The translations under genes were made by a program, and so were the position numbers. From Rhodomyrtus psidioides (Eukaryota > Streptophyta > Magnoliopsida > Myrtales > Myrtaceae): a DNA stretch of 64,000 nucleotides. Below are positions 34,466 to 47,083 of the stretch, piece after piece; position 1 is the first letter of the stretch; every line of letters begins with the position of its first letter. Location: the NCBI GenBank assembly GCA_021437785.1, contig JAILYB010000016.1, positions 1,302,001 to 1,366,000 of the forward strand. The letters run 5' to 3'. The notes under the pieces were generated by a model. The model was not told the origin of the DNA, made no database searches, and worked only from the letters and a program-made list of their open reading frames with translations.

Positions 34466-37085
34466 TGTTGACACCTGATTTTTGACCATCTATTATTGTG
34501 ATTTTTATTCTTTAAAATTAATTAAAAATATCAAAAAAGGTCATAAAATCATAAAATCACAAAATCAACTTTGGAAGCCTTGGTTTAGCCTTAGGAACCA
34601 ATTTTGAACAAAAAATATTTTTCGGTATTTTTAATATTTTTCGAGTTTATTTAATTATAAAAATACCCAAAAAATCATAAAAATACCATTCGTGGTCAGA
34701 CAAATACCCAAAAATATTCAATAATTTTGTTTTAATTTCCTCTTCAAGTGTGTCACTTTAAATCTCAAAAATTCGGCTCGGGTCACTATGTTCCTTCACA
34801 AACATAAACCCGAACCGAGCCTAAAAAAAAAAAAATCCTTTTCGAGTCTTTTAGTTTTCAATTCTCACTTTTTTATAAGCTATGACATTGGATTCTAAAG
34901 TCTTAAAGTGCAATTAGGTCAATTTGCCCTCCAATTTAATCAATTTTTACCAAAAGGGCTTAATTGCACATTTTTCTTTCAATTAGTCCCCGGTTTCACG
35001 GATGTATACGTATGCTCTATGTATTTATACGTCATGCGTATTTATACATTATGCATATTTGTACTGTTTGGTAACCTCTTTAACTCTTGTAATAATAATA
35101 ATGGTTATTATTTTTAACACCTTTGTTAGTGCCTTTTTTTTAGCATTTTTGTATTGTGAGTGCTATTGCTAGTGCTATTTTTAAATAGCATTTTTGTATT
35201 ATAAATTGTGAGTGCTATTGTTAGTGCTATTTTTAAATGACATTTATTTATCATAAATTGTGAGTGCTATTGTTAGTGCTATTTTTAAATGGCAATTATT
35301 TATCATAAATTGTGAGTGCTATTATTAGATAGAATTTATAATTGTTAGTGCTATTTTTAAATAGCATTTTTGTATTATAAATTGTGAGTGCTATTGTTAA
35401 TGCTATTTTTAAATAGAATTTTTGTATTATAAATTGTGAGTGCTATTGTTAGTGCTATTTTTAAATGTCATTTATTTGTGAGTGCTATTTTTAGATAGAA
35501 TTTATAATTGTTAGTGCTATTTTTAAATACAATTTATTGGAAGGTATTTTTGGCTATAAAAGGATGGCAAGAGTTTTGAGGTTGAAGAGAGAGACATTTT
35601 GTAGAGTGTGCAAATTTTTGAGAGCTTAGAGAGAGGAACACAAACACTCTCTATATTCTCATAATCTTGAGTGAGCAAAATATACTAAGTTCGGAATATT
35701 GATTCCGCATATTGCTAGCACAATTGTTGTGGAGTTATTAGCCGTCTCCCCGTTCGTCAATTGGTGGTGCGTCCGAACTAGATGCCTAACACTTGTGGAG
35801 GCTGAGATCGAAGAACATCGAACCGACACCTCCGTTCAAGCACGCTACGAGAGGTAATCTATTTACTCCCTTTGAGACTTTGTGATTTTTTTCGATTGAA
35901 ATGCACGAAGTACGCCTCTGGAGATACATGTATGGGTTGTTATTTATTTCCGCTACGTGTTACGTGGATCCCAACAGTGGTATCAGAGCCAATCCTTAGG
36001 TGTTTTCGTGCATTTAATTGATTTTTTGCAATTTTTGCAATACTATGGCCAATATGTATTAACGAATTGTTCGTCTTACATGGCTAATGGAGATTGATTA
36101 TTTTATATGATAAATTAATCAACGTAGCAAAAATTGAGACTAAATCAATTTTGAATCGAAAATTTATGGCTATCTTATTTTACGTAAAAATTCTGAATAT
36201 GATTCAACGTAGAATTTTTATTGTGCCTTCCTAAGTTTTAAATTGTGAATTTATTACTTACGTGAAAGGGTGGTGATCATGGAAAAATCCCTAATCAATG
36301 TGATTGATGTATATATGAATGTATGATGATTATTTATATATTTGGGGTTGTAATTATTAAATGGAGGCTGCGTACTCCTTTTATTTTTCATGTAATCTTT
36401 ATTTTTAGCATAGTCAATTGTTGATGTAAATGCTACGAGGATTACGTGGAGGAGCCTTTTAAGTCGGCGAGCTCTTTGGGGCCCAATTCTTGAAGAGTTC
36501 AAGAAACCAAGAAGAAGCGAAGAGCGGCTCTCCGTTATTAAAATATTAAAATGATTAAATGTGGTCTCATTGGCTCGAGACCCATTAAATCATAATTCCA
36601 TGATCACCACGTAGGATAGATGTTTATGTGATTGACATCTATTTATTTATTATGATTACGTGAGCATGTTAAACTGGTTAATGTGCAAAGTCAGACTTAC
36701 CTCACCCAAAATTGCGCCTGCATGAAATCCTAGTTAGGAAAATCACTCGCGTTAGGTACCGAAAGGGCGTTGGTAACGACACCAGCGTAACCAAGTCCCC
36801 GAACCCAAAATCTCTGGTTCCGTAGAACTGATCGATCTCTCCCAATCGATCAGTAAGGTTTCCGGTCTACCCTCCAAGAAAGACCGGTGGCGACTCCAAA
36901 TGCATGCACAAGTTGCACATGCCACCACGACCACACTAAGGTCGAAAGCGATCGACTCTTATCGTCGAATCCTCTTGAAAAATACTCCCGCCGCGATTTG
37001 GTATGGGCCTGGGAGGGCTCGCGCCGATCCAAGACCCGTGATCGGTAATCCATTAGCCGCGTCCGCTTTCGGACGGGTCGCGACA
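34466..37085 (+). mobile_element. LTR D4, plus orientation
   Basis: 2620 bp from TGTTGACACC to GGGTCGCGACA, with the polypurine tract before it and a primer-binding site (37088-37105) after it. Inside: minisatellite 3 (35125-35545), TATAAA at 35555-35560, a CCAACA end at 35976 and TGGTATCAGAGCC at 35978-35990. A copia-like LTR could span about 35124-35976 (TGTTAG...CCAACA). An ATGGCTAATGG near 36018, where copia gag would start, is followed by stops. Confidence 0.9.
35978..35990 (+). other. Second primer-binding site (initiator-Met type) inside LTR D4
   Basis: TGGTATCAGAGCC is the standard plant copia primer site complementary to initiator tRNA-Met. It stands one base after a CCCAACA LTR end, inside a Tat LTR. 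Same site at 45909 (plus) and, as complement, at 10712, 12292, 16462 and 38330. Confidence 0.85.
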
Positions 37086-37203
37086 ACTGGCGACTCCACT
37101 GGGGAGTGCTTTCAAATGAAAAATTCAAGTTTAGCTCGAAGAAGTACGAGGGGGACCATGGATACACGTAGCCGGAGCCGTACCATCCAGTCTGCACCAG
37201 AAA
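37086..37203 (+). other. 118 bp centre of the D4/D5 palindrome
   Basis: Holds the primer-binding site (37088-37105), a piece of the exon-module flank (tagctcgaagaagtacgag) and a piece of the protease end of the gag ORF (ccatggatacacgtagccgg to caccagaaag, matching 19801-19850 inverted). The order of these pieces is reversed compared with the gag copy. LTR D5 follows without its first T. Confidence 0.8.
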
Positions 37204-39854
37204 GTCGCGACCCGTCCGAAAGCGGACGCAGCTAATGGATTACCGATCGCGGGCCTTCCCCCGCACAAGGGTGCAGATCGCGGGCTTTAGATCGGCGCGG
37301 GCCCTCCCAGGCCCATACCAAATCGCGGCGGGAGTATTTTTCAAAGGGATTCGACGATAACAGTCGATCGCTTTCGACCTTAGTGTGGTCGTGGTGGCAT
37401 GTGCAACTTGTGCATGCATTTGGATTCGCCACCGGTCTTTCTTGGAGGGTAGACCGGAAACCTTATTAACCGATTGGGAGAGATCGATCAATTCTGCGGA
37501 ACCAGAGATTTTGAGTTCGGGGACTTGGTTACGTTGATGTCATTACCAACGCCCTTTCGGTACCTAAAGCGAGTGATTTTCCCTAACTAGGATTTCATGC
37601 AGGCGCAATTTTGGGTGAGGTAAGTCTGACTTTGCACATTAACCAGTTTAACATGCTTACGTAATCATAATAAATAAATAGATGCCAATCACATAAACAT
37701 CTATCCTACGTGGTGATCATGGAATTATGATTTAATGGGTCTCGAGCCAATGAGACCACATTTAATCATTTTAATATTTTAATAACGGAGAGCCGCTCTT
37801 CGCTTCTTCTTGATTTCTTGAACTCTTCAAGAATCGGGCCCCAAAGAGCTCGCCGACTTAAAAGGCTCCTCCACGTAATCCTCGTAGCATTTACATCAAC
37901 AATTGACTATGCTAAAAATAAAGATTACATGAAAAATAAAAGGAGTACGCAGCCTCCATTTAATAATTACAACCCCAAATATATAAATAATCACCATACA
38001 TTCATACATACATCAATCACATTGATTAGGGATTTTTCCATGATCACCACCCTTCCACGTAAGTAATAAATTCACAATTTAAAACTTAGGAAGGCACAAT
38101 AAAAATTCTACGTTGAATCATATTCAGAATTTTTACGTAAAATAAGATAGCCATAAATTTTCGATTCAAAATTGATTTAGTCCCAATTTTTGCTACGTTG
38201 ATTAATTTATCATATAAAATAATCAACCTCCATTAGCCATGTAAGACGAACAATTCGTTAATACATATTGGCCATAGTATTGCAAAAATTGCAAAAAATC
38301 AATTAAATGCACGAAAACACCTAAGGATCGGCTCTGATACCACTGTTGGGATCCACGTAACGCGTAGCGGAAATAAATAACAACCCATACATGTATCTCC
38401 AGAGGCGTACTTCGTGCATTTCAATCGAAAAAAATCACAAAGCCTCAAAGGGAGTAAATAGATTACCTCTCGTAGCGTGCTTGAACGGAGGTGTCGGTTC
38501 GATGTTCTTCGATCTCAGCCTCCACAAGTGTTAGGCATCTAGTTCGGACGCACCACCAATTGACGAACGGGGAGACGGCTAATAACTCCACAACAATTGT
38601 GCTAGCAATATGCGGAATCAATATTCCGAACTTAGTATATTTTGCTCACTCAAGATTATGAGAATATAGAGAGTGTTTGTGTTCCTCTCTCTAAGCTCTC
38701 AAAAATTTGCACACTCTACAAAATGTCTCTCTCTTCAACCTCAAAACTCTTGCCATCCTTTTATAGCCAAAAATACCTTCCAATAAATTGTATTTAAAAA
38801 TAGCACTAACAATTATAAATTCTATCTAAAAATAGCACTCACAAATAAATGACATTTAAAAATAGCACTAACAATAGCACTCACAATTTATAATACAAAA
38901 ATTCTATTTAAAAATAGCACTAACAATAGCACTCACAATTTATAATACAAAAATGCTATTTAAAAATAGCACTAACAATTATAAATTCTATCTAATAATA
39001 GCACTCACAATTTATGATAAATAAATGCCATTTAAAAATAGCACTAACAATAGCACTCACAATTTATGATAAATAAATGTCATTTAAAAATAGCACTAAC
39101 AATAGCACTCACAATTTATAATACAAAAATGCTATTTAAAAATAGCACTAGCAATAGCACTCACAATACAAAAATGCTAAAAAAAAGGCACTAACAAAGG
39201 TGTTAAAAATAATAACCATTATTATTATTACAAGAGTTAAAGAGGTTACCAAACAGTACAAATATGCATAATGTATAAATACGCATGACGTATAAATACA
39301 TAGAGCATACGTATACATCCGTGAAACCGGGGACTAATTGAAAGAAAAATGTGCAATTAAGCCCTTTTGGTAAAAATTGATTAAATTGGAGGGCAAATTG
39401 ACCTAATTGCACTTTAAGACTTTAGAATCCAATGTCATAGCTTATAAAAAAGTGAGAATTGAAAACTAAAAGACTCGAAAAGGATTTTTTTTTTTTTAGG
39501 CTCGGTTCGGGTTTATGTTTGTGAAGGAACATAGTGACCCGAGCCGAATTTTTGAGATTTAAAGTGACACACTTGAAGAGGAAATTAAAACAAAATTATT
39601 GAATATTTTTGGGTATTTGTCTGACCACGAATGGTATTTTTATGATTTTTTGGGTATTTTTATAATTAAATAAACTCGAAAAATATTAAAAATACCGAAA
39701 AATATTTTTTGTTCAAAATTGGTTCCTAAGGCTAAACCAAGGCTTCCAAAGTTGATTTTGTGATTTTATGATTTTATGACCTTTTTTGATATTTTTAATT
39801 AATTTTAAAGAATAAAAATCACAATAATAGATGGTCAAAAATCAGGTGTCAACA
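37204..39854 (-). mobile_element. LTR D5
   Basis: About 2650 bp, minus orientation, facing D4. Starts GTCGCGACCC (terminal T lost at the junction) and ends CAGGTGTCAACA with the polypurine tract beyond. Initiator-Met site complement at 38330-38342. Shares private variants with D6 (for example gaatcgggcc and ttgatttcttgaactc near 37810-37840). Confidence 0.9.
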
Positions 39855-42800
39855 GCTGCCCCCTCTTTGAGAGGAATCTCGTTAGAGGTTTCTCTCAAAG
39901 ACAATGTGGCACCTGAATCTTAACCGACTTGACTGGGGAAAAGAAATGTTATGACATCGGACCCTTAAGTCTTTTGATGAATGCTCAAATTAATCACCGG
40001 TTTACTCTTGCAATTCGAAGATGGGCCGGAGTGAGAGAGGTTTACCTGAAGCTCACCTGTCGGATGCTGCCGGGTAGCGACGACTTTCAAGAAGATACCT
40101 AGGACTCGTTCAGAATATCCTAGGGAGATTAAGCTCTGACCTGTATGGTAGGTCATACCATTATGGGATTCCTAATTGGTAGGAACCTAAGGAAGGCGCA
40201 TCCCCACGCTTTGGGATTTGCTAGAGATTTTAATCCGTATGGTGGATCAGACCTTCGTGTTGATCCTTAAGGCGGTATCTACCTCGTGTTGACCCTTAAG
40301 GCGGTATCTACCATTGAGTTGACCCTTCAGGCGGTTTCTACCTTTGGTTGACCCTTCAGGCGGTATCTACCTTGAGCTGACCCTTCAGGCGGTATCTACC
40401 TTGTGTTGACCCTTCAGGCGGTATCTACCTTAAGTTGATCCTTTAAGCGGTATCTACCGTTGGTTTGACCCTTCAGGCGGTTTCTACCTTGATTTGACCC
40501 TTCAGGCGGTTTCTACCTTGAATTGACCCTTCAGGCGGTATCTACCTTGATTTGACCCTTCAGGCGGTTTCTACCTTGATTTGACCCTTTAGGCGGTTTC
40601 TACCTTGTGTTGACCCTTCAGGCGGTATCTACCTTGTGTTGACCCTTCAGGCGGTATCTACCATGTGTGACCCTTCAGGCAGTTTCTACCTTAAGTTGAT
40701 CCTTCAGGCGGTATCTACCTTGTGTTGACCCTTCAGGCGGTTTCTACCATTGAGTTGACCCTTCAGGCGGTATCTACCATGATTTGACCCTTCAGGCGGT
40801 TTCTACCTTTGATTGACCCTTCAGGCGGTTTCTACCTTGGTTTGACCCTTCAGGCGGTTTCTACCTTAAGTTGACCCTTCAGGCGGTATCTACCATCATT
40901 TTAGACCCTTCAGGCGGTTTCTACCATGTGTTGCTTTGAAAAGGGGTCTCATGACGAGGGTTCTCCACGTCCGATGAGACCGCCTGAATTTTGAAAAGGG
41001 GTCTCATGATGAGGGTTCTCCACGTCCGATGAGACTTCCTGAATTTTGAAAAGGTGTCTCATGACGAGGGTTCTCCTCGTCCGATGAGACTGCCTAAGTT
41101 TTGAAAAGGGGTCTCATGACGAGGGTTCTCCACGTCCGATGAGACTGCCTAAATTTTGAAAAAGGGGGTCTCATGACGAGGGTTCTCCACGTCCGATGAG
41201 ACTGCTTGATTTTTGAAAAAGGGTCCCGGGACGAGGGTTCTCCACGTCTGCTGGGATTGCTTGATTTTTTGGAAAGAAGTCTCATGAGGAGGGTTCTCCA
41301 CGTCCGATGAGACTGCCTGAATTTTGAAAATGGGTCTCATGACGAGGGTTCTCCACGTCCGATGAGACTGTTTGATATTTTTGAAAAGGGGTCACATCCT
41401 CACCCCTTCTTTTGAAAGATCCCAAAATTTGTCGGGAATTCAGTTTTGAAGCAGTGAAAGATTTTATTTTGACAAAGCCTCGCTTTAGTCTGTTGAGGCG
41501 ACATTCTGGGAGCTCGGTTTTCCAGGTATCCTGCAAAAAATTCAAACCTGTGTGCTCCACTCCATGGAGCAAATATTTTTCTGGGATTCGGGGTTTCCAA
41601 GAATCCTGCAGAAGTTTGAGCTTGAAAGATTTTTCTTCACCAAGAAAACGTTAGTAATCTTTGGGAAGACCACGGCTGGCCACTTGACAAAAACCGTATG
41701 ACTTAAGTTTTAATTGTGAAATGTGCATTTTGATGCTGGAGGTTATCCAAAACATTCTTGCAACACACAGATGTGATCACAAATTCCTTGTGCGGCAAAT
41801 CTGGATCAAACAATTTGAAATTTCCGAAAAGAGTTTGTTCAAAACATCTATTGGAATATTTCTCGACGAGGAGGTCTTTTCACCTGTTTTGAGATAGTGG
41901 TTTTTATAGGGGATGCACTCAATTCCCTACTAACCTGTGCCTAGGTTTTAGGCTCATTCGCAGCGCATACATTTTGATTGGTCGGGAGGTTTTCCACGGG
42001 ACCGTAATGTTGGGCTTGGATATTGGTTTTCAAGGGGGACCCGCTTTGGAGTCGAGGCCATTGTGTGAAAGTCTTCGCCATCTGCTCCGGGTTTACAAGT
42101 CGAGAACCCTGCAAAATGAGAAAGAAATAGTCTTGCTCGTACCTCTTCGAGCTAAGCTATATGTTAACCCAAATGTCTTAGTCAGATAAGACTGTTTAAG
42201 GGTTATGATGTTGGTAGGATTGGGGACCGAAAAAGGCTTGTTTTTGGCCCAGAATTTATGAAGGGTTTGACATTGGTGATCATTGCAAATTTATCACCTG
42301 CCCTTTCCTTTCTGCATCTTCAGTCTTTGAGGTGTGCGCCCCTTTTTTAGGTGTGCACAAGTTCTTTAGAGAACGTCTCTCGTCGCATTAAGAGACTGAT
42401 GACTCTGTCTGCGTCTCTGGTCCACGCTTGACACCATTTGGGGAGTAGTCTTTTTGATCCGACTCCTTTAGGGGTCTTTCTCTTTTCCCATCCGGCCTCA
42501 TTGCGGATCAATCAAACAACTTACACGAGCATCGACCTTGCTTTTACCAGGCACTTTGCTTTTTCTCGATGCCGTGGATTTTTCTCATTCATTTTTGAAA
42601 TCCCACTTTTTCTCATCTTCATGGGATCGTGTTAGACCTATGATCAAAGGTCTAACAAGGTTAAGCATTAACTTAGGGATTTTTTGCAAACCCTAAGTCT
42701 TGAACTCCTTCGTTTCTGAAGTGATGCTGCATCCGTCTTGGAATGTGCAATGATCACCAACGGGTTTATGAAATGATTTTGCAGGCTCAACTTGGCTATG

Positions 42801-43588
42801 CAAAGGATTCAGTGTGTGGGATAGAGAAATGAATGCTTCTCATCATCCTATGGCACTTGGATTACCATATAAACAACACACAAAGATTAATGTTAGTCCG
42901 AGCAAGAAAATTTCTAACCATTTTCTCCTGATGCTGCTGGACTCACCTCCATTTTGCCCCGATATGGGGTGGTTCTTGACAGGGTTGAGAATGAAAACCG
43001 CCGTTCAAAGGGGTTGTCAATGGTCACCTGTAGTGTTTGGGGATATGAAACGAATGCCTCCGTCGTCCCAATCCATGTAATTGTTGCGAACAATCCCTAC
43101 TTCCGTAGGTCCAGATTTCACTATCTGATCTGCTCCACTTTTCCCTGGAGTGTGTATAGGACGTGTTTGGATTAGGCTTTGCCTCTCGTCTTTTGAGAAA
43201 AAGTCCTTTTGAAAGTTTTGAACAATTTTTGATTGGAAAAATCTCTTTCCTATTTTTCCAAAAATTTTACCCGTCAAGGGGATTTTATGATGCACCATGC
43301 ATATTCTTATTCATGTTCAAACAACCTCCTGTTTCAAAACATGAATGCCAATGAAGTTAGAATTCTATGTCTTTTCTAGACATCAGATTCTGAAAGCTTT
43401 TTCTTTTTCTCTCTGTTTTTTTTTTGTTTAACATCTTCAATGGATTGGGGAAAGGGATACCTACCTGTCCACCGTGGCTGGAGATCCCTGAAAATGTAAA
43501 AGAAATATGTTATTGTATGTTCACGGATTTTTCAAAAAATTGGAACGATACATCTTACCCTTGGTCATGTGTTCCAATGGGTAATACA
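39855..43588 (-). other. 3' UTR copy attached to LTR D5
   Basis: Polypurine tract, minisatellite 1 (40258-40930, about 25 units), minisatellite 2 (40936-41396, 8 units), exon-like module (41935-42108), microexon (43465-43487). It stops at gggtaatacatg (43588), where a plus-oriented minisatellite 1 begins, sharing acatgg with both sides. Confidence 0.82.
43465..43487 (-). other. Candidate 23 nt microexon, copy 3
   Basis: Sense: acceptor ending ACATTTTCAG, 23 nt from GGATCTCCAGCC to GGACAG, donor GTAGGTAT. Confidence 0.58.
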
Positions 43589-44396
43589 TGGTAGATACCG
43601 CCTGAAGGGTCAACACAAGGTAGATACCGCCTGAAGGGTCAACACAAGGTAGAAACCGCCTAAAGGGTCAAATCAAGGTAGAAACCGCCTGAAGGGTCAA
43701 ATCAAGGTAGATACCGCCTGAAGGGTCAATTCAAGGTAGAAACCGCCTGAAGGGTCAAATCAAGGTAGAAACCGCCTGAAGGGTCAAACCAACGGTAGAT
43801 ACCGCTTAAAGGATCAACTTAAGGTAGATACCGCCTGAAGGGTCAACACAAGGTAGATACCGCCTGAAGGGTCAGCTCAAGGTAGATACCGCCTGAAGGG
43901 TCAACCAAAGGTAGAAACCGCCTGAAGGGTCAACTCAATGGTAGATACCGCCTTAAGGGTCAACACGAGGTAGATACCGCCTTAAGGATCAACACGAAGG
44001 TCTGATCCACCATACGGATTAAAATCTCTAGCAAATCCCAAAGCGTGGGGATGCGCCTTCCTTAGGTTCCTACCAATTAGGAATCCCATAATGGTATGAC
44101 CTACCATACAGGTCAGAGCTTAATCTCCCTAGGATATTCTGAACGAGTCCTAGGTATCTTCTTGAAAGTCGTCGCAACCGGCAGCATCCGACAGGTGAGC
44201 TTCAGGTAAACCTCTCTCACTCCGGCCCATCTTCGAATTGCAAGAGTAAACCGGTTATTAATTTGAGCATTCATCAAAAGACTTAAGGGTCCGATGTCAT
44301 AACATTTCTTTTCCCCAGTCAAGTCGGTTAAGATTCAGGTGCCACCTTGTCTTTGAGAGAAACCTCTAACGAGATTCCTCTCAAAGAGGGGGCAGC
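43589..44396 (+). other. Minisatellite 1 and terminal UTR before LTR D6
   Basis: About 14 plus-oriented minisatellite units, the block ending near 44100, and the polypurine tract (44383-44396). It matches 33658-34465 at a fixed offset of 9931 bp. Confidence 0.9.
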
Positions 44397-47048
44397 TGTT
44401 GACACCTGATTTTTGACCATCTATTATTGTGATTTTTATTCTTTAAAATTAATTAAAAATATCAAAAAAGGTCATAAAATCATAAAATCACAAAATCAAC
44501 TTTGGAAGCCTTGGTTTAGCCTTAGGAACCAATTTTGAACAAAAAATATTTTTCGGTATTTTTAATATTTTTCGAGTTTATTTAATTATAAAAATACCCA
44601 AAAAATCATAACAATACCATTCGTGGTCAGACAAATACCCAAAAATATTCAATAATTTTGTTTTAATTTCCTCTTCAAGTGTGTCACTTTAAATCTCAAA
44701 AATTCGGCTCGGGTCACTATGTTCCTTCACAAACATAAACCCGAACCGAGCCTAAAAAAAAAAAAAACCTTTTCGAGTCTTTTAGTTTTCAATTCTCACT
44801 TTTTTATAAGCTATGACATTGGATTCTAAAGTCTTAAAGTGCAATTAGGTCAATTTGCCCTCCAATTTAATCAATTTTTACCAAAAGGGCTTAATTGCAC
44901 ATTTTTCTTTCAATTAGTCCCCGGTTTCACGGATGTATACGTATGCTCTATGTATTTATACGTCATGCGTATTTATACATTATGCATATTTGTACTGTTT
45001 GGTAACCTCTTTAACTCTTGTAATAATAATAATGGTTATTATTTTTAACACCTTTGTTAGTGCCTTTTTTTTAGCATTTTTGTATTGTGAGTGCTATTGC
45101 TAGTGCTATTTTTAAATAGCATTTTTGTATTATAAATTGTGAGTGCTATTGTTAGTGCTATTTTTAAATGACATTTATTTATCATAAATTGTGAGTGCTA
45201 TTGTTAGTGCTATTTTTAAATGGCATTTATTTATCATAAATTGTGAGTGCTATTATTAGATAGAATTTATAATTGTTAGTGCTATTTTTAAATAGCATTT
45301 TTGTATTATAAATTGTGAGTGCTATTGTTAGTGCTATTTTTAAATAGAATTTTTGTATTATAAATTGTGAGTGCTATTGTTAGTGCTATTTTTAAATGTC
45401 ATTTATTTGTGAGTGCTATTTTTAGATAGAATTTATAATTGTTAGTGCTATTTTTAAATACAATTTATTGGAAGGTATTTTTGGCTATAAAAGGATGGCA
45501 AGAGTTTTGAGGTTGAGGAGAGAGACATTTTGTAGAGTGTGCAAATTTTTGAGAGCTTAGAGAGAAGAACACAAACACTCTCTATATTCTCATAATCTTG
45601 AGTGAGCAAAATATACTAAGTTCGGAATATTGATTCCGTATATTGCTAGCACAATTGTTGTGGAGTTATTCGTCGTCTCCCCGTTCGTCAATTGGTGGTG
45701 CGTCCGAACTAGATGCCTAACACTTGTGGAGGCTGAGATCGAAGAACATCGAACCGACACCTCCGTTCAAGCACGCTACGAGAGGTAATCTATTTACTCC
45801 CTTTGAGGCTTTGTGATTTTTTTCGATTGAAATGCACGAAGTACGCCTCTGGAGATACATGTATGGGTTGTTATTTATTTCCGCTACGTGTTACGTGGAT
45901 CCCAACAGTGGTATCAGAGCCGATCCTTAGGTGTTTTCGTGCATTTAATTGATTTTTTGTAATTTTTGCAATACTATGGCCAATATGTATTAACGAATTG
46001 TTCGTCTTACATGGCTAATGGAGGTTGATTATTTTATATGATAAATTAATCAACGTAGCAAAAATTGAGACTAAATCAATTTTGAATCGAAAATTTATGG
46101 CTATCTTATTTTATGTAAAAATTCTGAATATGATTCAACGTAGAATTTTTATTGTGCCTTCCTAAGTTTTAAATTGTGAATTTATTACTTACGTGGAAGG
46201 GTGGTGATCATGGAAAAATCCCTAATCAATGTGATTGATGTATGTATGAATGTATGGTGATTATTTATATATTTGGGGTTGTAATTATTAAATGGAGGCT
46301 GCGTACTCCTTTTATTTTTCATGTAATCTTTATTTTTAGCATAGTCAATTGTTGATGTAAATGCTACGAGGATTACGTGGAGGAGCCTTTTAAGTCGGCG
46401 AGCTCTTTGGGGCCCGATTCTTGAAGAGTTCAAGAAATCAAGAAGAAGCGAAGAGCGGCTCTCCGTTATTAAAATATTAAAATGATTAAATGTGGTCTCA
46501 TTGGCTCGAGACCCATTAAATCATAATTCCATGATCACCACGTAGGATAGATGTTTATGTGATTGGCATCTATTTATTTATTATGATTACGTAAGCATGT
46601 TAAACTGGTTAATGTGCAAAGTCAGACTTACCTCACCCAAAATTGCGCCTGCATGAAATCCTAGTTAGGGAAAATCACTCGCGTTAGGTATCGAAAGGGC
46701 GTTGGTAATGACATCAACGTAACCAAGTCCCCGAACTCAAAATCTCTGGTTCCGCAGAATTGATCGATCTCTCCCAATCGGTTAATAAGGTTTCCGGTCT
46801 ACCCTCCAAGAAAGACCGGTGGCGACTCCAAATGCATGCACAAGTTGCACATGCCACCACGACCACACTAAGGTCGAAAGCGATCGACTGTTATCGTCGA
46901 ATCCATTTGAAAAATACTCCCGCCGCGATTTGGTATGGGCCTGGGAGGGCCCGCGCCGATCCAAAGCCCGCGATCTGCACCCTTGTGCGGGGGAAGGCCC
47001 GCGATCGGTAATCCATTAGCCGCGTCCGCTTTCGGACGGGTCGCGACA
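44397..47048 (+). mobile_element. LTR D6, plus orientation
   Basis: 2652 bp, TGTTGACACC to GGGTCGCGACA. Initiator-Met site at 45909. It is close to D4 in U3 (few differences over about 1.2 kb) and shares D5-specific variants in the middle and U5. That mixture suggests exchange between copies. The primer site follows at 47051-47068. Confidence 0.9.
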
Positions 47049-47050
47049 GC

Positions 47051-47083
47051 TGGCGACTCCACTGGGGAAACCGCCTGAAGGGT
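47051..47083 (+). other. Primer-binding site fused to a minisatellite 1 unit
   Basis: TGGCGACTCCACTGGGGA (47051-47068) runs directly into AACCGCCTGAAGGGT, the sense minisatellite 1 core. The same fusion occurs at about 15286-15311 in a different context. After 47083 the captured DNA begins. Confidence 0.85.

Noticed and set aside
35978..35990. TGGTATCAGAGCC as a sign of an integrated pararetrovirus
   Set aside because: Pararetroviruses also use initiator tRNA-Met, but here an LTR-type CCCAACA end stands one base before the site and no coat, movement or RT sequence of that family is near.
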